The notes beneath the pieces are model-generated. The model saw only the letters and a program-made list of their open reading frames with translations. It was not told the DNA's origin and did no database searches. The translations under genes were made by a program, and so were the position numbers. 37,957 nucleotides of DNA, taken from positions 1-37,957 of the forward strand of contig CABYHW010000009.1 in NCBI GenBank assembly GCA_902518705.1, read 5' to 3'. Source of the stretch: an uncultured Alphaproteobacteria bacterium. Lineage in GTDB: Bacteria > Pseudomonadota > Alphaproteobacteria > HIMB59 > GCA-002718135. Below are positions 28,999-36,356 of the stretch, one piece after another. How positions within the stretch are numbered: the first letter of the stretch is position 1; each line of letters starts with the position of its first letter.

Positions 28999-29340
28999 AT
29001 TAAAATATTTTTTAGCTTGATTAGCAATTAAATTTTGAACAGGTTTTAAGAAGACAGCAAAACCAATACAATCAGTAAAGAAACCAGGAGTAATCAATAA
29101 TAACCCTGATACTAATAAAAAAATACCTCCTTTGATTTCTTCGGTGGGCATTACACCTTGTGATAAGTTGCGTTGTGCATCAAATAACAATTTGATCCCT
29201 TGTCTTCGCACAAGAAATATTCCTACTAAAGCAGTGGTTAGTATAATTGCGATAGTATTTAAGATTCCAATATTGGAACCAATTGTTATAAAAATACTTA
29301 TTTCTATTATTGGAATAATAATAAACGCTAGAAAAATCAC
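28981..29340 (-). CDS. fxsA: FxsA-family membrane protein
   Basis: A 119-aa membrane protein. It matches FxsA in length and in the ordered features IEISIFITIGSNIGI (about 11-25), TTALVGIFLVRRQG (about 35-48), then GGIFLLVSGLLLITPGFFTDCIGFAVFL (about 71-98). FxsA was described in E. coli as affecting exclusion of phage T7 by F plasmids; its normal role is not known. The start is a GTG at 29340 that overlaps the stop of the upstream transporter gene. The C-terminal codons overlap the convergent aldolase gene. Confidence 0.88.
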   Translation of the reverse strand: MIFLAFIIIPIIEISIFITIGSNIGILNTIAIILTTALVGIFLVRRQGIKLLFDAQRNLSQGVMPTEEIKGGIFLLVSGLLLITPGFFTDCIGFAVFLKPVQNLIANQAKKYFNSRIRY

Positions 29341-30341
29341 TAACGTACTATACCAGTTTTTTCACCCTGAATGTTTTTTTCTATTTTATTCTCAAATTCT
29401 CTCAATCTTTTGTATACACTTGCTAATTCTATTATTGTTGGCCATGCTCTAAATAAGTATTGTAAAGAACCTTCTACTCTTCCAAATGCTCTAATTATTT
29501 GTTGCATAACACCAAGTGTCATAACTCCCGCAACAATTGCCGGTGCTAAGAAAACATAGGCTGCAAGGACGTTAGCCTGTAAATATGCTAATCTACCAAT
29601 GCTGAAATAGAGATAATAAAGATAACTCTTAAAATGAATTTGTCTAACACCCTGAAAAAGCTCATCCAACGATTTTGGTCTAATACTTCCATCATCTTCA
29701 GCAATAACTAATATTTTTCTGTAGGCAGCTTCTTTTTTTTGAAGATCATATTCAATTCCAACAAGTCGTAATAGCCATGCTAAAACAATCATCAAAACTG
29801 TTCCTCCAACTGCCCAAATGAAAGCTCCAGATACTAATCCATATTGCCAATCACCAAACCATAAAATTGGAATACCAACAGATAGTGTCATTAAGAGTGG
29901 GAAAAATTCTACAAGAACTAAAACGGATTCAATCAAACTTGTTCCAAGCCCTTCCATAATTCTACTGAATTTAATAGTATCTTCCTGAACCCTTTGACTT
30001 GCTCCTTCGATGGTTCTTGCTTGGTCATACACACTGTGGTACCACTCAACCATTGCAGTTCTCCATCTAAAAAGAAAATGTGAAGTAAGAAAAGATATTG
30101 CCAATCCTAGTGCAATTGAAATTGCAGCAAGTTGAGCAAAGCTTAATAGACCTCCCATATATTCCTGCATAGTTATAGCGTTAGGTGTTCCAAGAGCTTT
30201 TTGGATCATATCATAAAATTCACCAAACCATTCATTGATGAGAACATCAATTTGTACTTGTACCCATATTGAAGTTAATATCACTGCAGAACCAATATAA
30301 GCCCAGGCATACCATTTTGGGTCAGTGAAAAATTTAAACAT
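29340..30341 (-). CDS. SbmA/BacA-like peptide transporter, short form
   Basis: Inner-membrane transporter of the SbmA/BacA family, which imports certain peptides and drugs by proton motive force and in alphaproteobacteria also affects very-long-chain fatty acids. The 333-aa protein has the family core WYQVQ-like segment (VWVQ replaced by WVQVQIDVLINEWFGEFYD at about 26-44), RWRTAMVEWYHSVYD (about 92-106), RVQEDTIKFSRIMEGLGTSL, and the C-terminal QIIRAFGRVEGSLQYLF. E. coli SbmA is about 406 aa; here the first 60-70 residues and their membrane helix are missing. The codon before the ATG is an in-frame stop, so the short N-terminus is real in this sequence. Confidence 0.83.
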   Translation of the reverse strand: MFKFFTDPKWYAWAYIGSAVILTSIWVQVQIDVLINEWFGEFYDMIQKALGTPNAITMQEYMGGLLSFAQLAAISIALGLAISFLTSHFLFRWRTAMVEWYHSVYDQARTIEGASQRVQEDTIKFSRIMEGLGTSLIESVLVLVEFFPLLMTLSVGIPILWFGDWQYGLVSGAFIWAVGGTVLMIVLAWLLRLVGIEYDLQKKEAAYRKILVIAEDDGSIRPKSLDELFQGVRQIHFKSYLYYLYFSIGRLAYLQANVLAAYVFLAPAIVAGVMTLGVMQQIIRAFGRVEGSLQYLFRAWPTIIELASVYKRLREFENKIEKNIQGEKTGIVR

Positions 30342-30392
30342 TTAATATATATAGACCGAATTATTATTTAAAAAAGAAGCTGTAAGTATTAA

Positions 30393-30476
30393 TTATTTCT
30401 TCTTTTGACGCTTTTTATTTCTTCTGTATTTTGAGCCTCTTTTGCGTCTGCCTCTATGTTTTTTTGGATATCCCAT
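30393..30476 (-). CDS. 27-aa highly basic ORF, possible small ribosomal protein
   Basis: An ATG-to-TAA ORF of 28 codons lies between the LysR gene and the SbmA-like gene. It begins MGYPKKHRGRRKRG and ends NKKRQKKK; 16 of 27 residues are Lys or Arg and there is no acidic residue. Size, composition, the MG start and the KKK end recall the 26-27-aa ribosomal protein bTHX and other tiny ribosomal proteins, and RGSKYR can be laid against the RGTYGKYR region of bTHX with a gap. That similarity is weak and partly compositional. The ORF also has no clear Shine-Dalgarno. It uses CGC, CGT and GGC codons, which is notable in this AT-rich DNA and argues for real coding. Confidence 0.55.
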   Translation of the reverse strand: MGYPKKHRGRRKRGSKYRRNKKRQKKK

Positions 30477-30518
30477 AATGTAGATACGGTATACAAAAAT
30501 AAAAAATTAAGTCAAAGA

Positions 30519-31406
30519 CTAATAATGCCAATCTTTAGCTTCATTAAATAAAAAATCCCTAAAAACTTCAAGTCTTCTATCATTTTTAAAAGATTCAGAA
30601 TAAACAAAGTATGTTTGATATGATGGACCTTCTAAGTTTGGTAGAACGCGTACAAGCTGAGGTTTGTCTGCAACCATGTAATCAGGTAAAGATGCTAAAC
30701 CCCCACCTTTTTCAATTGCAAGTGACATCGCGTAAATACTATTTACTCTAAATTTAGGTCGTCTTTTTGTTCCTTCTTTTCCAATTTTTAATATCCAATC
30801 AATATTTGAAACAGGAGAAGGTAATCCAGCTCCAAAGCAAATTAAATCATGTTTATCTAGATCATTTACATTTCTTGGTATTCCACTTTTCTGTAAATAA
30901 TCTGTAGAACCATAAATATGGTTATGGAAATTAACAAATTTTTTAAAAATTAAATTTGCTTGAGTCGGTTTTTTTACTCGAACTGCAACATCAGCAACTC
31001 TTGCAGATAAATCAACTTCTTCGTCACTCATAACTAAACTTACATCTATCTCTGGATATTGATTAGAAAATTTGGTTATTCTTGGTGTGAGCCATGCTGA
31101 TCCAAAACCAACAGTTGTGCTTACGGTTAATTTACCTACTGGTTTAGTTTTTTTATCTAATAATTTTTTTTCAAAATCTGAAATTGAGAAATTAATTTGA
31201 TTTACTGTATTAAATAAATTTTCACCTTGCTCAGTTAACCTTACACCTTTTTGATGTCTTATAAATAAAGGTGTCTTTAAATCGTATTCTAGATCTTGTA
31301 TTTGTCTACTAAGCGCGGATTGACTGATATTTAGTTTAGCACTTGCCTTAGAAATACTTCTTGAGATTGCAATTTCGTAAAATGATTTTAATTTATCCCA
31401 GTCCAT
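30519..31406 (-). CDS. LysR-family transcriptional regulator
   Basis: A 295-aa LTTR. The N-terminal winged helix-turn-helix covers about 1-60, with SISKASAKLNISQSALSRQ (about 17-35) as the DNA-reading region. LRLTEQG-like KGVRLTEQGENLF follows, and a linker helix leads to the periplasmic-binding-protein-like effector domain (about 92-290). The target is unknown. Its ATG overlaps the rpe stop by one base, so it is co-transcribed with rpe rather than divergent from a target as LysR genes often are. Downstream on the same strand come the small basic ORF and the SbmA-like transporter, possible targets. Confidence 0.92.
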   Translation of the reverse strand: MDWDKLKSFYEIAISRSISKASAKLNISQSALSRQIQDLEYDLKTPLFIRHQKGVRLTEQGENLFNTVNQINFSISDFEKKLLDKKTKPVGKLTVSTTVGFGSAWLTPRITKFSNQYPEIDVSLVMSDEEVDLSARVADVAVRVKKPTQANLIFKKFVNFHNHIYGSTDYLQKSGIPRNVNDLDKHDLICFGAGLPSPVSNIDWILKIGKEGTKRRPKFRVNSIYAMSLAIEKGGGLASLPDYMVADKPQLVRVLPNLEGPSYQTYFVYSESFKNDRRLEVFRDFLFNEAKDWHY

Positions 31407-32053
31407 TATCTTAAGGAATTTATAATTTTACTATAGTTATTTTGATTTTGAGATAATAGATAAGATCCTACTGCTAACACATTAGCTCCATTATCTTTAC
31501 ATATTTTTGCATTTTCATTATTTACTCCACCATCAACAGCTATCTCATAGTTATAATTATTATTTTTTCTAATTTCATCTAAATCTTTAATTTTTTGCAC
31601 TTGCTCATGCATAAATTTTTGACCGCCAAAACCAGGTGTGACTGTCATAACTATTATTTGTTGCACTTTACTAAATAAATGATCAATATCTGCAACATTT
31701 ACATTAGGGTGTATGGCAATTCCTGCTTTAATTTCAGCATCACTTATCATTTTAATAATTTCTTCTGGGTTATCATCAGCCTCAGGATGAAAAGTAATGA
31801 TATTTGAGCCTGCTTCTACAAAATTATTAATATATTGCTTTACTGGTTTAATCATAAGATGCACATCTAAAATTTTAGAGGTAACCTTTCTTAATGATTT
31901 AACTATATTTGGTCCAAAAGTAATATTGGGGACATAGTGACCATCCATGATGTCTATATGAATATAATCAGCGCCATTCTTATCTAAATGTATAACTTCT
32001 TCTTCTAATTTGAGTATATCAGCTGATAATATAGATGGTGAAATTTTTATCAT
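31406..32053 (-). CDS. rpe: Ribulose-phosphate 3-epimerase
   Basis: Interconverts ribulose-5-phosphate and xylulose-5-phosphate in the pentose phosphate pathway. The 215-aa TIM barrel has the metal and catalytic motifs HIDIMDGHYVPNITFGP (about 32-48), LDVHLMIKP (about 61-69), MTVTPGFGGQKF (about 135-146) and VDGGVN (about 173-178). The gene begins 38 bases from the divergent cupin gene. It is first in a minus-strand run that continues into the LysR regulator. Confidence 0.96.
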   Translation of the reverse strand: MIKISPSILSADILKLEEEVIHLDKNGADYIHIDIMDGHYVPNITFGPNIVKSLRKVTSKILDVHLMIKPVKQYINNFVEAGSNIITFHPEADDNPEEIIKMISDAEIKAGIAIHPNVNVADIDHLFSKVQQIIVMTVTPGFGGQKFMHEQVQKIKDLDEIRKNNNYNYEIAVDGGVNNENAKICKDNGANVLAVGSYLLSQNQNNYSKIINSLR

Positions 32054-32066
32054 TTAAAAATAGATA

Positions 32067-32072
32067 TATAAT
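32067..32072 (+). promoter_or_regulatory. Candidate -10 box in the rpe/cupin divergent region
   Basis: TATAAT lies 19 bases before the cupin ATG at 32092 in a 38-bp divergent spacer that is nearly all A and T. The complementary strand also offers TATATT-like boxes for rpe, so two promoters probably overlap here. Any -35 element would have to lie inside rpe. Confidence 0.35.
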
Positions 32073-32091
32073 ATATAAATAAACATTCATA

Positions 32092-32436
32092 ATGAATTCT
32101 ATTGTTCAAAAACCCTGGGGATACTATGAGATTTTAAAATCTGGAAAAAGATTTCTTGTCAAAAAACTTTTTATTAAACCAGGTGGAATGTTGTCTTTAC
32201 AAAATCATGAGCATCGGTCAGAACATTGGCTCGTTGCAGAAGGTGAAGTTGAGGTTACTTTAGATAGAAAAACTATAAATCTTGTAGAAAATGAAAATAT
32301 TTTTATTCCTAAAGGCGCCTTTCATAGAATTGCTAACAAAGGTTCTAAAGATTTGATAATCATCGAAATGTGGTATGGAGAAATTCTCGATGAAAATGAT
32401 ATAATAAGATATGATAAGAATTATAATATAATCTAA
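32092..32436 (+). CDS. Single-domain cupin, mannose-6-phosphate isomerase type II family
   Basis: A 114-aa cupin like the C-terminal isomerase domain of bifunctional ManC/AlgA. Motifs: the KPWGYYEIL start (about 7-15), FLVKKLFIKPGGMLSLQNHEHRSEHW (about 20-45) with the metal-binding His residues, GEVEVTL, and IPKGAFHRIAN (about 71-81). It probably isomerises mannose-6-phosphate and fructose-6-phosphate, or a related sugar phosphate, for surface polysaccharide precursors. The guanylyltransferase domain is absent. The stop overlaps the next gene (TAATG). Confidence 0.85.
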   Translation: MNSIVQKPWGYYEILKSGKRFLVKKLFIKPGGMLSLQNHEHRSEHWLVAEGEVEVTLDRKTINLVENENIFIPKGAFHRIANKGSKDLIIIEMWYGEILDENDIIRYDKNYNII

Positions 32437-32819
32437 TGTTAATTAATACTCCAATCTCCTTAGGCGAATTAGTAGATAAAATATCTATTTTAATGATTAA
32501 AAAGAAAAACATCTCTGATTCAATAAAACTTCAACATGTAAATAAAGAATTAGAATTTCTTCAGAAAACATTAAAGAAATATATTTCTGAAGACAAAATA
32601 AATGAATTTCTTCTAGCGCTAGTAAATATAAATTCTAAATTGTGGGATATAGAAGATGATATTAGGGAGTGTGAAAGAAAAAGATTATTTGATCAAACAT
32701 TTATTGATCTAGCTAGAAGTGTCTATTTTACCAATGATGAAAGAGCAAAAGTAAAAAATGATATAAATAAAACCTTTGGCTCTGAATTAGTAGAGGTAAA
32801 ATCTTATGAGGAATATTAA
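32436..32819 (+). CDS. DUF6165 family protein, unknown function
   Basis: A 127-aa, mostly helical protein. It contains the segments ISLGELVDKISILMIKKKNI (about 6-25), LWDIEDDIRECERKRLF (about 70-86) and FIDLARSVYFTNDERAKVKNDIN (about 90-112), which I recognise as DUF6165. The acidic/basic cluster around EDDIRECER and the RSVYxTND motif are the most conserved-looking parts. Members that I recall sit near glycosyltransferase or surface sugar genes; here it is coupled to a mannose-6-phosphate isomerase cupin. No activity is known to me. Confidence 0.78.
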   Translation: MLINTPISLGELVDKISILMIKKKNISDSIKLQHVNKELEFLQKTLKKYISEDKINEFLLALVNINSKLWDIEDDIRECERKRLFDQTFIDLARSVYFTNDERAKVKNDINKTFGSELVEVKSYEEY

Positions 32820-33857
32820 TTAATAAATTCTTGAAACGCTTTTTGAAACAAGAGATACTAATTTTTCTTTGTAAATGTTATTTTTAAATATATCAACTGA
32901 GTCTACAGCTACATTTGAAAAGTGATTTGCTCTTGTAAGAGTATCTTCAATACATTGATATTTATTAATTATTTCTAATGCCATTTCAAAATCACCATCA
33001 TTTTGGTTAAGATCAGATATTGTTCTTTCCCAAAACTTTTTTTCTTTATCATTTGATCTTCCATATGCTAATATTATTGGAAGAGTAATCTTACCTTCTT
33101 TAAAATCATCTCCAGTATTTTTTCCTAATATTTTTTTGTTTGAAGAATAATCAATAGCATCGTCAATTAATTGAAAAGTCATACCAAAGTTTGTTCCAAA
33201 TGATTTTAATGAATTAACCTCGGCTTCTGTTCCAAGACCACTAATTGATCCAACTTGACATGCTGCACTAAATAAAGAGGCGGTCTTTGCATTTACAACT
33301 TCAAAATAAATATTTTCATTTATTTCTAAATTTTTATCATTGGCAAGTTCTAAGACCTCTCCTTCAGAAATTACAACACTAGTATCAGCTAATATCTTTA
33401 ACGTTTCAGTATTGCCATATTTTGTCATTAATTGAAAAGCTCTGCTGAATAAAAAATCACCAACTAATACACTTGTTTTATTTTTCCATTTCTCATTTGC
33501 TGTTGGCTTTCCTCTTCTTTGTTTACTTTCATCTATTACATCATCATGTAATAGTGTTGCTGTGTGAATAAATTCCACTGCTGCAGATAGACCGATATGA
33601 TTCATTTTATTTCTAATTTCACTAGTTTCATTTCTTGTCATATGAAAACTTGAAACAGTTAAAAGGGGTCGTAGTCTTTTTCCACCTGATAAGATAAGAT
33701 ATTTTCCAACTTCATGAACTAGAGGAACATTACTATCTAATTTATCAAGAATTATGGTATTTACAGATATTAGATCTTCTTTGCATAGTTCTGTTAATTC
33801 TCTGATTTCATCTTCAAATGAAAAATCTTTTTTTCTAAGTGGAAGTACATTATCCAT
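32820..33857 (-). CDS. ispB: Polyprenyl diphosphate synthase (IspB-like)
   Basis: Trans-prenyltransferase that builds the long isoprenoid side chain of ubiquinone from farnesyl diphosphate and IPP. The 345-aa protein has GGKRLRP (58-64), the first Asp-rich motif DDVID (Asp105, Asp106, Asp109) in TLLHDDVIDESKQRRGKP, and the second, QLIDDAIDY (Asp232, Asp233, Asp236). Length and the RRGKPTAN segment match octaprenyl- or decaprenyl-diphosphate synthases. Final chain length cannot be read with confidence. The stop abuts the end of the DUF6165 gene on the other strand. Confidence 0.92.
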   Translation of the reverse strand: MDNVLPLRKKDFSFEDEIRELTELCKEDLISVNTIILDKLDSNVPLVHEVGKYLILSGGKRLRPLLTVSSFHMTRNETSEIRNKMNHIGLSAAVEFIHTATLLHDDVIDESKQRRGKPTANEKWKNKTSVLVGDFLFSRAFQLMTKYGNTETLKILADTSVVISEGEVLELANDKNLEINENIYFEVVNAKTASLFSAACQVGSISGLGTEAEVNSLKSFGTNFGMTFQLIDDAIDYSSNKKILGKNTGDDFKEGKITLPIILAYGRSNDKEKKFWERTISDLNQNDGDFEMALEIINKYQCIEDTLTRANHFSNVAVDSVDIFKNNIYKEKLVSLVSKSVSRIY

Positions 33858-33881
33858 ATTGATTAACTATTAGAATATTAT

Positions 33882-33895
33882 GTTAATTCATTAAC
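33882..33895. repeat. Inverted repeat in the ispB/S49 peptidase divergent region
   Basis: GTTAAT-TC-ATTAAC is a perfect 6+6 dyad with a 2-base centre, 24 bases upstream of the ispB start. It could be an operator half-site pair in the divergent promoter region 33858-33986. A TTGACG at 33900-33905 resembles a -35 box for the plus strand, but no good -10 follows at the right distance. Simple AT dyads arise often by chance. Confidence 0.3.
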
Positions 33896-33986
33896 TTAAT
33901 TGACGCACTTAAACTCAAATTACCAAAATTACAAACAAATGCTACATAACGCTTTAAGAAAAGATTAACATTTGTTATTAGATATT

Positions 33987-34802
33987 ATGTTTAAAAGGAT
34001 ATTTTCGAAGAATACTTCTATACCTGTTTTACGTTTATCTGGCATTATATCATCACAGTCAGGCTTAACAGGCTCTGGTTTAGCAATAAATAATTTAGAA
34101 AAATTAATTGATAAGTTATTTGCTGATAAAAAATCTCCCGTTGTATGTTTGATCATTAATTCACCTGGAGGCTCTCCTACACAGTCCTCTTTAATTGCAA
34201 AAAGGATCATTGATTTAGCAAAGGAAAAAAATAAAAAAGTTTTAGCATTTGTTGAAGATGTTGCAGCTTCTGGTGGGTATTGGTTAGCATGTGCTGCCGA
34301 TGAGATATATATTGATCAAAACTCTGTTATTGGATCCATTGGTGTTATTTCACCAGGTTTTGGTTTTGTAGATCTTTTAAAAAAAGTTGGAATTGAAAGA
34401 AGAGTTTATACATCTGGAAAAAGTAAAAGTTTTCTTGACCCTTTCAAAGAAGAAAAACAAGAAGACATTGATAGATTAAAAAATATTCAAGAACAAATTC
34501 ATGATAATTTTATTAGTTATGTAAAAGATAGACGAGGTTCAAAGCTTGATCAGAGTAAATTAGACGATATCTTTTCTGGTTTATTTTGGGTCGGTAACAA
34601 AGCTATCGATTTAGGTTTAGCAGATGGTATTGGTGCATTAAAACCAATTTTAGAAGAAAAGTTTGGAAAAAAAATTAAAATTAAAATGATCAGTCAAAAA
34701 AAATCATTTTTACAACGTAGGTTTTCTTCTTCAATATTTAACTCTGATGAAATTTTAAATAAAATTGAAGAACGAATTATGTTTTCTAGGTTTGGTTTGT
34801 AA
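33987..34802 (+). CDS. S49-family signal peptide peptidase (SppA/SohB-like)
   Basis: Serine-lysine protease of family S49, which cleaves signal peptides left in the membrane. From ATG 33987 the protein is 271 aa. It has the oxyanion-region INSPGGSP (57-64), nucleophile Ser95 in EDVAASGGYWLACAADEIY, and general-base Lys147 in SGKSKSFLDPF. The 52-residue spacing equals that between Ser147 and Lys199 in B. subtilis SppA. It is a short single-domain form and I see no N-terminal membrane helix, so it may be cytosolic-side or peripheral. A TTG at 33972 would add five residues. The stop overlaps the next small ORF by one base. Confidence 0.9.
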   Translation: MFKRIFSKNTSIPVLRLSGIISSQSGLTGSGLAINNLEKLIDKLFADKKSPVVCLIINSPGGSPTQSSLIAKRIIDLAKEKNKKVLAFVEDVAASGGYWLACAADEIYIDQNSVIGSIGVISPGFGFVDLLKKVGIERRVYTSGKSKSFLDPFKEEKQEDIDRLKNIQEQIHDNFISYVKDRRGSKLDQSKLDDIFSGLFWVGNKAIDLGLADGIGALKPILEEKFGKKIKIKMISQKKSFLQRRFSSSIFNSDEILNKIEERIMFSRFGL

Positions 34803-34963
34803 TGAAATTTCTAGTTTTAGTTGTAATTTTAGCCTCTATTTTATTATTTTTAAGGTTTAAGAAAAAAAAACAAGACAAATTCACTAATAATAAAGTAAAT
34901 AATGACTCAGTAATCGATTTAGAGAAAGATCCAAGAACGAAAGAATATAAACCAAAAGATTAA
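34802..34963 (+). CDS. 53-aa membrane-anchored peptide, unknown
   Basis: A short ORF whose ATG overlaps the S49 peptidase stop by one base (TAATG). It ends 7 bases before the glycyl-tRNA synthetase start, so it fills the whole gap. The product has an N-terminal membrane helix ([15 protein letters not shown]), a basic stop-transfer stretch (RFKKKKQDK), an Asn-rich linker, and a polar tail [15 protein letters not shown]. The helix-linker-DPxxxxY layout resembles small proteins of other proteobacteria in which the tail carries a DPxCGxY-type Cys motif; the Cys is absent here. That resemblance is from memory. Tight coupling on both sides makes it a likely real gene. Confidence 0.65.
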   Translation: MKFLVLVVILASILLFLRFKKKKQDKFTNNKVNNDSVIDLEKDPRTKEYKPKD

Positions 34964-34970
34964 GAGTTAT

Positions 34971-36347
34971 ATGACTGCAAAAACAATGGAAGAGTTAGTT
35001 TCTCTTTGCAAAAGAAGAGGTTTTTTATTTCAATCAAATGACATCTATGGCGGTATCAAAGGTTTATATGATTATGGACCAATGGGAGTCGAGTTAAAAA
35101 ATAATCTTAAACAAGCTTGGTGGAAATCAATGGTTTATGAGCGAGATGACACTGAGGGATTGGATGCAAGTATTTTAAGTGCGCCAGTTGTATTAAAACA
35201 TTCCGGTCATGAAGATACTTTCTCAGATCCACTTGTAGACTGTAAGATTTGTAAAGCTAGATTTAGAGCAGATCAGTTAGAAAATAGTGAATGCCCAAGA
35301 GGAGGACTATTGCCTGATTGTAAAGTTAAAGATTTGACTGAACCAAGACCCTTTAATTTAATGTTTAAAACTGCAATTGGGCCAGTTGATGATGGTTCGT
35401 CGTTCGCATATTTAAGACCAGAAACATGTCAGCAAATTTTTACTAATTTTAAAAATATATTAGATTCAACTTCTAGAACTGTTCCTTTTGGTATCGCACA
35501 AATGGGAAAAGCATTTAGAAATGAAATAACACCTCGTAATTTTATCTTTAGAGTTAGAGAGTTTGAACAAATGGAATTAGAGTTTTTTGTTAAACCAGGT
35601 ACTGATGATGAATGGCATGAATATTGGATAAATAAAAGAATAGAATGGTGGGTTAATCAAGGCATAAAAAAAGAAAATTTAAAAAAAATTGAAGTAGAAA
35701 AAAATGAACTTGCTCACTACTCAAAAAGAACTGTTGATATCAATTATGTGTTTCCTCACGGTGAAGAGGAGCTAGAAGGGGTAGCCAATAGAACTGACTT
35801 TGACTTAGGCTCTCATACTAAAAATCAAAACGATTTTAAAATTACATCAGAAGTTATGAAAAACTCCTCTTCAACTACTAAATTAGCTATTCAAGATTTA
35901 GAAGAAAAAAAATGGTATATTCCTTACGTAATTGAGCCATCAGCTGGTGTTGATAGAGGAGTTCTTGCTTTGTTAAATGAAGCTTATCGTGAAGAAAATT
36001 TAGATAAGGATAATCAAAGAATTCTTTTATCTCTAAAACCTCATCTTTCACCTATTAAAGCTGCAGTTATTCCTCTCAAAAAGAATAATGAGGAATTAGT
36101 GAGTTTATCTAAAGAAATAAAATCTAATCTACAAAAATTGGGATTGGGTAGAGTTGTTTTAGAAAATTCAGGAAACATTGGTAAGAATTATAGAAGACAT
36201 GATGAAATAGGAACACCAATTTGTTTAACTGTAGATTTTGAAACTCTAGAAGATAAAAGTGTTACTGTAAGGGATAGGGATACTATGAAACAGGAAAGAG
36301 TTTCTATCGAAAATTTATCTGAATATTACAAAAAATATTTTAATTAA
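34971..36347 (+). CDS. glyS: Glycyl-tRNA synthetase, dimeric class II type
   Basis: Charges tRNA-Gly. The 458-aa protein is the single-chain alpha2 type (as in Thermus, Gram-positive bacteria, archaea and eukaryotes), not the alpha2beta2 GlyQ/GlyS type. It starts with [20 protein letters not shown] (about 10-29) and contains [19 protein letters not shown] (about 34-52). A Cys-rich insertion follows ([12 protein letters not shown], then ECPRGG). Next come class II motif 2, [25 protein letters not shown], and motif 3, [14 protein letters not shown]. The C-terminal anticodon-binding domain is complete. Most alphaproteobacteria that I know use the tetrameric enzyme. Confidence 0.94.
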   Translation: MTAKTMEELVSLCKRRGFLFQSNDIYGGIKGLYDYGPMGVELKNNLKQAWWKSMVYERDDTEGLDASILSAPVVLKHSGHEDTFSDPLVDCKICKARFRADQLENSECPRGGLLPDCKVKDLTEPRPFNLMFKTAIGPVDDGSSFAYLRPETCQQIFTNFKNILDSTSRTVPFGIAQMGKAFRNEITPRNFIFRVREFEQMELEFFVKPGTDDEWHEYWINKRIEWWVNQGIKKENLKKIEVEKNELAHYSKRTVDINYVFPHGEEELEGVANRTDFDLGSHTKNQNDFKITSEVMKNSSSTTKLAIQDLEEKKWYIPYVIEPSAGVDRGVLALLNEAYREENLDKDNQRILLSLKPHLSPIKAAVIPLKKNNEELVSLSKEIKSNLQKLGLGRVVLENSGNIGKNYRRHDEIGTPICLTVDFETLEDKSVTVRDRDTMKQERVSIENLSEYYKKYFN

Positions 36348-36356
36348 TAAAATTGT

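Noticed and set aside
33900-33930. sigma70-type promoter for the S49 peptidase starting with TTGACG at 33900
   Set aside because: The -35-like hexamer is good, but the bases 16-18 further on do not form a -10 box, so I did not list it as a promoter.
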